Source: Incurvaria masculella (Eukaryota; Arthropoda; Insecta; Lepidoptera; Incurvariidae). From it: 64,000 nt of DNA. The notes beneath the pieces are model-generated. The model did no database searches and was not told the origin of the DNA. It saw only the letters and a list, made by a program, of their open reading frames with translations. The stretch is taken from the NCBI GenBank assembly GCA_946894095.1, contig OX335655.1, forward strand, positions 6,696,001-6,760,000, written 5' to 3'. The position numbers were made by a program, and so were the translations under genes. Positions 11,758-22,900 of this stretch are shown here, in pieces; the first letter of the stretch is position 1; the number at the start of each line of letters is the position of its first letter.

Positions 11758-14700
11758 TTATCCGGCCAGGAAACCGCCATCTATCGGCAGTTCGACGCCG
11801 TTAATCATGCTGGCGCTGTTGCTGAGCAGGAACAGCACGGGTTCCACCACCTCAGCAACCTCCCCGAACCTGGACAATATTCATTCACTGTTTTGTAAAA
11901 CAAACGCATTTTTATCAATTATGTTTCCCGGCTGAGACGACTCTAGCAGTCGGATTCAGAGAGCACCTGTCAAAACTTAGTACGAGATTAGCACCGGACC
12001 AACCATACAAAAACCGGTTTAGTCCTAGAGATTAAAGTTAGTCCTCCCACTCTGAATACACCTGTAGATACATACTAGAATTTGGTCAAGGGGAATTTTA
12101 TTGAAATCTTCAAGACAGCTTACGTACGGATTCCTCCGCTTATTGTATGTGCAATATCAGTTTCATAACAATATTTATTTCCTATATAATCTCCGGCGCG
12201 AGCCGAGTCATTTCCCTTCCAAGCGGCAGCGGTGCACAGTTTCCGATTTTTTTCTCTGCGCAGCCGTTGGTGCTTGGAAGGGGAAGGACTCAACTTGCGC
12301 CGAAAGCAAAAAAATACAATATTATCAGATTTAATATGTTTCTACAAATATTATTGATACGAAGTAAGCTGCATGCACAATCACGTGAAACTACACGGAA
12401 AAAACCTGTTCTATGACCTATTCTATTCTATTCTATTCTATGACCGCGTATACCTGCCGAGCGGGATCTTGGAGAGCATGCCCTGGGCCTTGACCGGGTC
12501 GGACCAGCCGTCGCGGCCCATCTCCGTCATGATGACGGTGGGGTTGACGCAGTTGACGCGGATGTTGTGCGGGCCCAGCTCGAGAGCCATCACGCGAGAC
12601 ATGGCGTCTAGCGCGCCCTTCGTAGCGCAGTATATCGTGTGGTCTCTCAACGCCGCCTGCAAAGAGATTCATTACAAAAGCTCGGCTCCCGATTCCCGAT
12701 CCTGCACTCCCTGCACCCCATTGCAGCTCCAGGGGCGCGGCTCGCGCCATCCGATCCGCATAGAGACGGCGGCGCGGGACACAAGAGGGGGCGTTCAGCT
12801 ACATACAACCAGATTAGCTGTTTTTCTCATTTATTTTATTATTTATTTATTCATTTACTTATTTAGTTGTTTTTACCGTATTGGTTCTGTAGACAGACAT
12901 AATATTCATTACAAAAAGTCACTCATGACAAAGTCATTAATGGTTAATTACGATATTTATTTAGAAAAGCCTGAGGAAAATAGGTTATGGTGCTGTCTCT
13001 ACAACAAACACAAAAACAACAATCGTTGTTATTAATGTCTGCCTATAGAATTAATATGATAAATAAATAAGGGAATCAGCTAATCTGGTTGTATGTAGCT
13101 GAACGCCCCCTCTTGTGTCTCGCGCGTGAGGAAAATAGCCCCCACAACAAAGGTGTGGTGTAATGTGGTTATAAATCAACTTTTCTGTGAAATGGATTTT
13201 GGGTAAAAAAAGAATATTATTATTATTATTTCCTTACATGTTTAATTATCAAATTTTTGCTTTTCTTTATTTAAAACATAAAAAACAAAAGAAACCTCAA
13301 AAACACAAACCCAAAACTGGATAGGACACATCCTATAAGGCCCTTCCGAGACAGAAACCTCCGATAGTTTCTCGTGTTCGAGGGTAGAACTGCTTTCTGC
13401 ATGTTTCTCCATCCATGTTTGTTGTTAAATATTCATTCAACCTAATTTACACACTTTTCATTCATACACATTAATGAGTCATTCATCTTAACAAAAAAAA
13501 TATTTCTTGTCGACTTACTTTGGATGCTTGCGACGATAGGTTCACAATGGCGCCTCCCGTCTTCTTATCCACCATCTTCTTAGCGACCACCTGACTCACG
13601 TTCAGAACAGATTTCACGTTCACGTTCATCAGCCTGTGAAACCATTTAAATAAAAAAAAAAATTCCAAACCAATAAAAGTGCGGTTACATATGCATTTTT
13701 GACAAGCGTTGTTGACGAGCCCGTCAAAGTGTCCAAGTATGTCGACTACGCACCGCGCCACGTCACAGCCAGCGAGGTCGATGCTCACGATCTCGATTGA
13801 GGGGTACTCCGCCTTCAGGCTCTCGAGATGGAAGCGTGGGGCAAATGTGTGTTACTATGGCTCAGTGGGAAATGATTAGCGACCTGTCAAAGTTCTCCGG
13901 AGAGGTCTCGAAGAACGGCTCGGAGAGGCCGAACGCCGCGTTGTTGACGATGCCGTCGAAGTGATCAAGCATGTCGACCACGCGCCGCGCCTCGTTCCAG
14001 CCGGCGAGGTCGATGCTCACGATCTCGATTGAGGGGTACTTCGCCTTCAGGCTCTCGAGATTGAAGCGTGGGGCAAATTTGTGTAACTATGGCTCAGTGG
14101 GAAATGATTAGCGACCTGTCAAAGTTCTCCGGAGAGGTCTCGAAGAACGGTTCGGAGAGGCCGAACGCCGCGTTGTTGACGATGCCGTCGAAGTGATCAA
14201 GCATGTCGACCACGCGCCGCGCCTCGTCCCAGCCGGCGAGGTCGATGGTCACGATCTCGATTGAGGGCTACTTCGCCTTCAGGCTCTCGAGATTGAAGCG
14301 TGGGGTAAATGTGTGTAACTATGGCTCAGTGGGAAATGATTAGCGACCTGTCAAAGTTCTCCGGAGAGGTCTCGAAGAACGGTTCGGAGAGGCCGAACGC
14401 CGCGTTGTTGACGATGCCGTCGAAGTGATCAAGCATGTCGACCACGCGCCGCGCCTCGTCCCAGCCGGCGAGGTCGATGGTCACGATCTCGATTGAGGGC
14501 TACTTTGCCTTCAGGCTCTCGAGATTGAAGCGTGGGGTAAATGTGTGTAACTATGGCTCAGTGGGAAATGATTAGCGACCTGTCAAAGTTCTCCGGAGAG
14601 GTCTCGAAGAACGGCGAGGAGAGGCCGAACGCCGTGTTGTTGACGATGCCGTCGAAGTGATCAAGCATGTCGACCACGCGCCGCGCCTCGTCACAGCCAG

Positions 14701-16002
14701 CGAGGTCGATGCTCACGATCTCGATTGAGGGGTACTCCGCCTTCAGGCTCTCGAGATGGAAGCGTGGGGCAAATGTGTGTAACTATGGCTCAGTGGGAAA
14801 TGATTAGCGACCTGTCAAAGTTCTCCGGAGAGGTCTCGAAGAACGGCTCGGAGAGACCGAACGCCGCGTTATTGACGAGCCCGTCGAAGTGTCCGAGCCG
14901 GTCGACCACGCGTCGCGCCTCGTCCCAGTCGCCGAGGTCGACGCTCACGATCTCGATGGAGGGGTACTCCGCCTGCAGGCTCTCGAGGTAGGAGCGCGTG
15001 CGGGAGAGCGCGACCACGTTGGCGCCGGCCTTCCAGAGTGCCACCGCGATGCCCCGACCGATGCCTGCATACCGCAAGAGAATTCAATAAATATGTAAAC
15101 GTTGGCCGGAAGTTTTATAATTTTAGAAAGATGATTTACAAACGAAATTACAAAAGATACTTGCTTGGGCTATTATTTAACTAGACACACATCTCAAGCA
15201 ATTGCACCTACGCAAGTAAATTCTGGAAAACTTGCAGGCATTGCGAGAATCACAGCTATCTCTTCAGGATGCTTGATTTTAGTGGAGATTATTTGTTCTT
15301 GGGTTCTTAAAGTAAACTTGAAATTTTAAGCATCTTCACTAGAGAAGCCCACTTATGTTTTCGGCGTAATTTGTATTCAATCCTGAACAGGCATCCTAAA
15401 AAGGCAAATTGCCGATCCGTCATGCTTTGTGTGAAGCTATATACATACATATTGTAATAAAGAATGTAAGGAGTGACACACGGTTTCCCGCAACTCACGC
15501 GTATATAATAGCTTTCGAGAAAATCAGTGTTGCTATTTGCAAAACTTTATGCTTATTTTTCTTGATGCTATCGGATGTGTACCTATTGGTTGGATACATT
15601 CATCATTTAACTCAACGGATAATGCCGTTTAATTTGTAGTAGTTGCGGAGGTTCTACAGCTACTGCAAAGATTTCGTGAACTGTCAAAACTTAGTACGCG
15701 GACTAGCATCGAACTAACCATACAAAATGCGATTGAGTCCGGACATCATTCACGTTTTAAAGTAAGTCCACCCACTCTGAATATTGCTGCAATCTGTATG
15801 TACATAAAGTTGTCTTTAACTTATATCCAGATAAATAAATGGGTTTGCAGTTGTATTCACCATGGATGGTGGGGACATTTAACAAACCTCGCAAAGTAAT
15901 ATTAATCCTTGCATAGTGTAAACGGCAATTAAAATAGTTATAGGTACCTTGTCCTGCTCCGGTGACCAGGATCCTCTTATTTTTCAATGATGAACTATCC
16001 AT
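11758..16002 (-). CDS. SDR-family carbonyl reductase, dicarbonyl/L-xylulose reductase-like (copy B)
   Basis: Spliced CDS, exons 15948-16002, 14812-15064, 13519-13633, 12454-12656 and 11758-11869; 245 residues. Exons 2-5 have the same lengths as in copy A (253, 115, 203, 112 nt) with the same phases and GT-AG sites, so the two arose by tandem gene duplication. Motifs: TGAGQGIG, SRT, NNAA, the N of NVNVKSV, the Ser of LSSQ, YCATK (Tyr150, Lys154) and the end [11 protein letters not shown], all as expected for an active DCXR-like reductase. The start is the ATG giving [10 protein letters not shown]; an in-frame upstream ATG would add 35 residues not seen in the paralogue. Intron 2 is packed with partial exon 2 copies, and intron 3 holds a 342-bp inverted-repeat element. 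Confidence 0.88.
11947..12064. repeat. MITE family D (CAG...ATTCAGAG ends)
   Basis: A 118-bp palindromic element in intron 4 of SDR copy B. The left end CAGTCGGATTCAGAGAG pairs with the right end CACTCTGAATACACCTG, and the middle has ATTAGCACCGGAC and an inverted AGTCC block. Five relatives occur in this window. Confidence 0.7.
12778..13119. repeat. TIR element with perfect 43-bp inverted repeats
   Basis: 12778-12820 and 13077-13119 are exact reverse complements (43 bp, starting GACACAAGAGGGGGCG). They flank about 256 bp of AT-rich sequence with no transposase. It lies in intron 3 of SDR copy B. Perfect arms imply recent insertion. Confidence 0.8.
13690..14811 (-). repeat. 232-bp tandem array of SDR copy B exon 2 fragments
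   Basis: Four full 232-bp units plus a truncated one lie in intron 2. Each unit carries the last 176 nt of exon 2 (from CTCGAG to the splice donor) and about 55 nt of intron 2. The donor sequence recurs at 14811 (the real one), 14579, 14347, 14115 and 13883. The copies lack the first third of exon 2 and its acceptor. Two units (14116-14292 and 14348-14524) turn a Tyr codon into TAG. They are pseudo-exons, not extra coding exons. Confidence 0.85.
15677..15790. repeat. MITE family D
   Basis: Lies in intron 1 of SDR copy B. It has the inner CTGTCAAAACTTAGTACG block and the CCCACTCTGAATATTGC end; the left end is less clear. Confidence 0.6.
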
Positions 16003-16652
16003 GGTGACCGATGATGCAGAAGAAATCTCAAGCGATAGCAGATCCAGCTGAATGGGCCACGCTAGCGGTAATGTTATGAATTGTTTTGAAAGTGTCAGTT
16101 CAATCACATAATAAGTCGTTCAATGTTAAACTGTTATCGGCTCGTGATAACATTTGAGCCGCAGAGAGGCTAGTATGTTAACAGGATTAAAAAGTTATCT
16201 GTTTTCTGATACTGAGGTTCATTATCTAACGTTAGACAGGGTGTTTCGGAATTGTGGTGGAAATGTCAACCAGGCATTTCTTGGTATTCTTAGAGCAGAA
16301 ATGGAAGCATTTTTTCTCTGTTATTTTTTACCCTTCTAATATACATACTCTTCTGAGATATTAAAATTATAAACACAATCGTCTCGTTAAGGATATTTAT
16401 TCCAGATTAATTCACATGTCACAGGAACTGCAACTCGGCCGATACTATATCGTGAACTGACTCCAGTCCATTCCACTGGACTGAGGCTGCCTGATTGAAT
16501 GTTTACATTCAAACATGTCTGCATCATTTTTAAACCTTAAGAGTAGGATGTTGTACTTTGGTAAGTGTTTCGTGGTGTTATGTGGGTTGGAATGTGGTGA
16601 CTGTGAGATGATCGTATCATGGTAGGATAGTTTAGGTGAGTATAAATTTCAG
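16003..16652. other. Upstream region of SDR copy B
   Basis: Should include the promoter and 5' UTR of the minus-strand SDR gene. On the plus strand a short frame at 16513 (MSASFLNLK...) ends at a good donor (TTTG then GTAAGT), but its phase does not join the candidate exon at 16653. Confidence 0.35.
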
Positions 16653-16769
16653 CCTGGAGGTCTTCACAAAGGCCGACTCCGGACCTATGGAGTGCAGCGG
16701 CGAGAAGATCAGCTCCAAGTCGTTGATGAAGAAGTGCCGCGGAGAACTCAGTCGGGATGATATTTTAAG
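16653..16769 (+). CDS. Candidate internal exon of an unidentified plus-strand gene
   Basis: 117 nt, open in one frame through its length, preceded by TATAAATTTCAG (acceptor) and followed by GTTCGT (donor), phase 2 at both ends. The translation contains KADSGPMECSGEKISSK and KKCRGELSRDDILR. Base composition and codon use look coding compared with the AT-rich flanks. I do not recognise the family, and no neighbouring exon of compatible phase was found, so it could be an isolated or decayed exon. Confidence 0.35.
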
Positions 16770-17102
16770 GTTCGTATCTATAGTGTAACACACTCTACAA
16801 AGTCAACTATGCGAATAGCCTTTCCCCTGTGGTATTAATCAAGAATCGTGGAAAATCGGAATATTAGAACTGATTTCGAACTTGGCCGAGACTACGCCCA
16901 CAGTGAAACGATTTAATTTGAGGAAGAATTTTAATAAAAACAAAATGCGGATGAATGGTTGTTTAATTGAGATCAAACTATACAGCGGTGTGTTAAATTT
17001 TGTTACATTCGGATATCATACCCTCCGGAACGAGTGTCGGACAGGATCAGCCAATCGGCCCTGGACAGGGAAATGAAACATTAGACCATGATCGACCGAC
17101 AA

Positions 17103-17396
17103 AAAAAAACCGGCCTAGTGCGAGTCGGACTCGCACACGAAGGGTTCCGTACCATCGTAACAAAAAAGTACAAAAAATTTAACGTTTGTTGTATGGGAGC
17201 CCCCTTTAATTTGAATTATTTTTTAATCTTACCTATTTGTTGTAAAATAAATACACACTCTGTGAAAATTTCAGCTGTCTACCTTTTATGGTTACTGAGA
17301 TACAGCCCTGTGACAGGCGGACGGACGGACGGACGGACAGCGGAGGCTTAGTAATAGGGTTCCGTTTTCACCCTTTGGGTACGGATCCCTAAAAAG
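17103..17396. repeat. Lepidopteran-type interspersed repeat, family A
   Basis: Runs from AACCGGCCTAGTGCGAGTCG to GGTACGGATCCCTAAAA, with a GGAC microsatellite inside. Other copies: 17550 (inverted), 46166, 49291 and 57001, plus end fragments at 33340 and 48383. Short open frames here recur in every copy and are not genes. Confidence 0.75.
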
Positions 17397-17515
17397 CTTC
17401 TCTGTAGCTCATTGGCGCGACGCCTTGCGATTCGATAAGCTTTGTGAAGGAAGTTTAGTTTAGCAGTTTTTGATGGGTTACTGGTTTTCAACCGGGTTGG
17501 TACCATCCCTACCAT

Positions 17516-17565
17516 ACGGAACCCTAAAAACTGCATGGTTTTCCATGCAGTTTTTAGGGTTCCGT
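17516..17565. repeat. Perfect 23-bp inverted repeat with 4-nt loop
   Basis: Arms 17516-17538 and 17543-17565 are exact reverse complements separated by TTTT. The junction joins the end sequence of two family A elements in opposite orientation. Confidence 0.85.
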
Positions 17566-17842
17566 ACCCAAAGGGTGAAAACGGAACCCTATTACTAAGC
17601 CTCCGCTGTCGGTCCGTCCGTCCGTCCGTCTGTCACAGGGCTGTATCTCATGAACCGTAATAGGTAGGCAGCTGAAATTTTCACAGAGTGTGTATTTATT
17701 TTGCCGCTATAACAACAAATAGGTAAAATAAAAAAATATAAAATGAAAGGGGGGCCCAATACAAAAATCGTATTTTTTTTGGTGTTGATGGTACGGAACC
17801 CTTTGTGTGCGAGTCCGACTCGAACTTGGCCGGTTTTTTTTT
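17550..17842. repeat. Family A interspersed repeat, inverted relative to 17103
   Basis: Starts at TTTTTAGGGTTCCGTACCC and ends at the ACTTGGCCGGTTTTTTT block, carrying the TCCGTCCG microsatellite. It forms an opposed pair with the copy at 17103. Confidence 0.75.
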
Positions 17843-18065
17843 CAGATTCATTTATTTCAAATAAAAGTGCTTCCGAATAATATATCAAAAAGAACTTAAT
17901 TCCTACCGTGTGTCCCACGACACCTTTCGTATTTTCCGCCGAGTTCAACGTAACCACGTGCTCAAATAATGGGTAAATCCTGGCATGGGAGCTATTTCTT
18001 TCTGGAATTCGGGCTGATGAGATAAATATTATGAAAGTTAGTGTGAGATTACCCATCCCACTGAT

Positions 18066-18222
18066 ATTTTTTTGTGGATCCCGACATGGGTGGCTAATAT
18101 ACCACATCACTACCGTCATGACATTAGCCCAATGCACCATATACCCGAACGAACTAGGTGCCATGCCAGGACCTTCCCTTTATGAGCACAGCTACGCTGA
18201 ACTTGATGGAAAAACAGAGTAA
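18066..18222 (-). repeat. SINE, 5'-truncated
   Basis: Minus-strand SINE body with the GACATGGGTGGCTAA end next to a T run on the plus strand; the promoter head is missing. Confidence 0.6.
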
Positions 18223-19112
18223 TATTATTTTTTAAGAAATTAAGACGAAATAGATTAATTATTTTAGTGGTATATACACAAATTAATAGTTCTGCGATAA
18301 CGTCTATAGTATATTTCTGTTAATTATATTATTACATTTTATGAGGTAAGCATGAGCCTACCTTGTGTACAATGGTAACAAAATGTCCTTACCTAGCGAG
18401 CTGTAAGCTCGTGTACTTTTTACCATGTAACTAAAAATTACCTCTATTTATTAATTACATACTTAAATAATAATATCTGGCTTGAGTTCATCAGTAAAAT
18501 AAAACAATAGAAAAATAGAGAATATTTTTAAACAAACAAATAAAGGTTTATTTATATTTGCAGGTGTTACATAAAAATACCATCTCACAACTCCATTCGA
18601 TGATAAAAATTTAGTCAATAAAACTTTGTATTTTGTTTATATCTTAAATCGTATTCTTACATACTACAGTAGATATAATTCCTCCGAATACGACTAGGAC
18701 TAGGTTTATTCACAATAAAATGTACTCGAATAAGTTAATAACTTCATAAAAACTACATATTAGTAATTTTAAGTCTTCGCTGTGGGGACTCACCACTGTG
18801 CACAGTTTATGGGAAAGTGTCGAAATGCTTTTTATGGCAGTATTTTAATCATCCATTCAAAAACCTTTGTATTATCTCTAATCTCTAACATCACAAAAAC
18901 ATTTCAAGAGTGTCTTACCCTAAACATTTATATTTATTAGCTGGCAAGCTTATCAGTAAATTCAGATTTGCATATTCTAACTGATCGTGAAGGAAGTGCC
19001 CGAAACGCATCCAGCCAACAGCGACAGCCGTGTTTTCGTCATTTCGATTCACTGGTTCGATTGCAAATTCACTCACCCATGATGTTCTCGAGTTCCAACG
19101 ACACGTAAGAAT
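18223..19112. other. AT-rich intergenic DNA, no gene seen
   Basis: No splice-bounded open frame or recognised repeat was found on either strand. Confidence 0.45.
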
Positions 19113-19149
19113 CTCACATCTCACAGGGGGTCTCCCTGTGAGATGTGAG
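19113..19149. repeat. Perfect 16-bp stem with 5-nt loop
   Basis: CTCACATCTCACAGGG at 19113-19128 is exactly inverted at 19134-19149. It sits in a region rich in GTGAGTC-like short repeats. Confidence 0.8.
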
Positions 19150-19230
19150 CTTCTCACCTGTGAGTCACCGATAATTCACCAGTTAATCACAACGCTTTCG
19201 TACTCATGAAATGACAGCCACCAGTCACCT

Positions 19231-19504
19231 TAGTGTTGTCCCTTTCTAATTAGAGTGCGATGACACGAACATAACGTTTTATTTGGATGACGACAGATGA
19301 AAGCGTTTTCACTTTCATCTGTGACCTTACTCGCTTTCGTTTTCCTGAGCAGATATGCAGTTCCTGTACTTATGAAGCGAACAGGAGTTCAATTCAAAGA
19401 TGAAAGTGAAACATTTACGCTTAGCTTTCGCCCGACATCATCGGTGATAATTTTATTTTGTGTCATCGTACTCTGATTAGAATAATTAGAAAGGGACAAC
19501 ACTA
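19231..19504. repeat. MITE with TAGTGTTGTCCCTTTCTAAT ends
   Basis: Left end TAGTGTTGTCCCTTTCTAAT, right end ATTAGAAAGGGACAACACTA, exact inverted copies. Inside, CAGATGAAAG and CTTTCATCTG form a second hairpin. No transposase frame. Confidence 0.8.
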
Positions 19505-19936
19505 GTCACTGCTGTGAAAAGGTTGAACGCGAGTATCTGTCATTCCATGACTAAGAAAATTTGTGACTGACCGGTGAGTCGCCTGTGAGTCAGAGGTTAC
19601 TGTGAATCCATGATCAACCGGAGATAAGCCCCCCTCGACGCAATTTAGTGCAATGTTGCGAGTCCCGTAATGGTAAGCGAACTGACTGGCCGTCGCTGCT
19701 TCCTGTGCAGTATCACTAAAACATGGTTACACTGGTGCTATACGGATGATTTTCAGACGCCACTTTCGTCCTTTTGCACTGTTCCAACGTTAGCATTAAT
19801 TCATAAATGTACTCTCAATGTTCTATTTCTGCATAAGCCCCATAGTGTGTGCATACGTCGAGTAATCGGCGGTGGGCCCCGGCTAGGTTGGGTCCAGGCC
19901 ACAGAAATCAGATAGTATTTCTGTGGTCCAGGCAGT

Positions 19937-22900
19937 TTACCGCCGGTAGGGTGGCTTCATGTAGCGTCCGCGCTCCTCCTCGTCCTTTACGTTCAGGAAG
20001 TGGCTGAACACCACACACCAAAGGTACACGAAGACACCTGCAACCCAATACATCGAATCCTCTTAGTGTCTTGAAACCGAATCGCATTCGATACATTTTT
20101 AATTTGAGGTTATAAATCTCAAACCTCACTCAACCTTCACGCACTCCTCAGAAGTACACCCTGCCGCCCTCACACACACACTCGCCACATTCAACTCACA
20201 CCCAACTCACGCATCTTACGCACCTTCCAACACCTACCATGACCCTCGTTACCACACGAACCCCCATAATCTGCCCCAATCACGTTTAGGATATTTGAGC
20301 ATATTGAACATTATAATATAGGTAACGCTAATATATTTTTCAAAATAAAAGAAAACGTTTTCTACTCAAAACCCTGATGACATGAATACCATAATTACAT
20401 ATTAATAAATGTACCTGCGAAAACATTTAAATTAATATATAATGAATATTTTCTAGACTTATGCGTGCAAAGATTTTTACGTCCCATATGTAAGTGTGGA
20501 ATAAATTTTATACTAGGTATCTCTAACACAGGCCCCGTGCTGAAGAATAAGTACATTTATTTATCAAAAACTCACCTCAAATATTTTTTTAATCAAGTAA
20601 TTAAGCAAGGCATTTTGTAAAGATCGAAACCTTCTAGTTTTATATTAGATTTCGCTTTTATATATTAAGATAATAGATCAGGTCAAAGTTTAAAACAATA
20701 TCGGGTTGAAACAACAATTTTCTCATCAAAATTCTCGAAAGTTGTCCGGGGTAAAATCACAAATTGGCTGCCCATTGAAAATGCATTACATAGATATACT
20801 TCGTACAGGATATATCTAGAAAATATTTTTCCATGTCCCACTTTCCCACATGAATCATCTCTACGTTTATGCCGCCAAATAGAGAGACAGACAGACCGGC
20901 AACTCGCGAGAAGACCGCTTACAGAAATAGATGATGCCGCCGACGAGAATGATTGTGGCGGCCACGGTGTAGTCGTGCTTCCTTTCGTCGTCGTCGTGCA
21001 GGTACAGTTGGATGCTGGTGTGCAGCACAGACACCAGCAGCCCCACCGCCAGCACGGCGCCCAGCACAACCCACGGCAGCATGCACCACGACTTGTGCTG
21101 AAATACGACTAGCGTTAACTCCCACAGAAGGAGACGATGCTGCCAAAGAATTTAATGGTGGTGGCCACGGTTTAGTCGTGCTTCCTTTCGTCGTCGTCGT
21201 GCAGGTACAGTTGGATGCTGGTGTGCAGCACAGACACCAGCAGCCCCACCGCCAGCACGGCGCCCAGCACAACCCACGGCAGCATGCACCACGACTTGTG
21301 CTGAAATACGACTAGCGTTAACTCCCACAGAAGGAGACGATGCTGCCAAAGAATTTAATGGTGGTGGCCACGGTTTAGTCGTGCTTCCTTTCGTCGTCGT
21401 CGTGCAGGTACAGTTGGATGCTGGTGTGCAGCACAGACACCAGCAGCCCCACCGCCAGCACGGCGCCCAGCACAACCCACGGCAGCATGCACCACGACTT
21501 GTGCTGAAATACGACTAGCGTTAACTCCCACAGAAGGAGACGATGCTGCCAAAGAATTTAATGGTGGTGGCCACGGTTTAGTCGTGCTTCCTTTCGTCGT
21601 CGTCGTGCAGGTACAGTTGGATGCTGGTGTGCAGCACAGACACCAGCAGCCCCACCGCCAGCACGGCGCCCAGCACAACCCACGGCAGCATGCACCACGA
21701 CTTGTGCTGAAATACGACTAGCGTTAACTCCCACAGAAGGAGACGATGCTGCCAAAGAATTTAATGGTGGTGGCCACGGTTTAGTCGTGCTTCCTTTCGT
21801 CGTCGTCGTGCAGGTACAGTTGGATGCTGGTGTGCAGCACAGACACCAGCAGCCCCACCGCCAGCACGGCGCCCAGCACAACCCACGGCAGCATGCACCA
21901 CGACTTGTGCTGAAATACGACTAGCGTTAACTCCCACAGAAGGAGACGATGCTGCCAAAGAATTTAATGGTGGTGGCCACGGTTTAGTCGTGCTTCCTTT
22001 CGTCGTCGTCGTGCAGGTACAGTTGGATGCTGGTGTGCAGCACAGACACCAGCAGCCCCACCGCCAGCACGGCGCCCAGCACAACCCACGGCAGCATGCA
22101 CCACGACTTGTGCTGAAATACGACTAGCGTTAACTCCCACAGAAGGAGACGATGCTGCCAAAGAATTTAATGGTGGTGGCTACGGTTTAGTCGTGCTTCC
22201 TTTCGTCGTCGTCGTGCAGGTACAGTTGGATGCTGGTGTGCAGCACAGACACCAGCAGCCCCACCGCCAGCACGGCGCCCAGCACAACCCACGGCAGCAT
22301 GCACCACGACTTGTGCTGAAATACGACTAGCGTTAACTCCCACAGAAGGAGACGATGCTGCCAAAGAATTTAATGGTGGTGGCTACGGTTTAGTCGTGCT
22401 TCCTTTCGTCGTCGTCATGCAGGTACAGTTGGATGCTGGTGTGCACAGACAGCACTGCGCCCAGCACCACTTGGACCTCCCAAATAAAAACAGTCGAAAT
22501 TATTTGACTTTAATATCATTATTCTATGCATTTCTCAAAAATAATAAGGTCTAATATATTATACATGCAACCATTGTTAATAGGCTATTGTACAACTGTA
22601 CGAAGTGTTAACGGACTTCTGATCCCCATAAATTTTGTGAGCGGGTATCAACAAACATGTGTAGGAAGGAGGGGATATTTAAACCATACCCTTGATATAC
22701 ACTCTACAGAAATACAAGAAAATTACATTTGAACACTGTTAGTTTTTACTTCCAACCGGAAGTGTATGCTTTGGACTGCCCTGTTTATTTCTCTGAAGAC
22801 TAAAAATTAAAACCAGAAGTTTTTCTTTTGATCATATCCGAATAAGGGGTAAAATCCCAGCTATTTGTGGTTTCTAAACACAGAGATCTCAGTGGTTAAG

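Noticed and set aside
13690..14811. Alternative (mutually exclusive) coding exons in SDR copy B
   Set aside because: The units lack the start of exon 2 and its acceptor, and two contain a stop, so they cannot replace exon 2.
20919..22364. A family of tandem Cys/Trp-rich small proteins (MCWAPCWRWG...)
   Set aside because: These are an off-frame reading of the repeated exon 3 copies on the same strand; the true frame is HKSWCMLPW.
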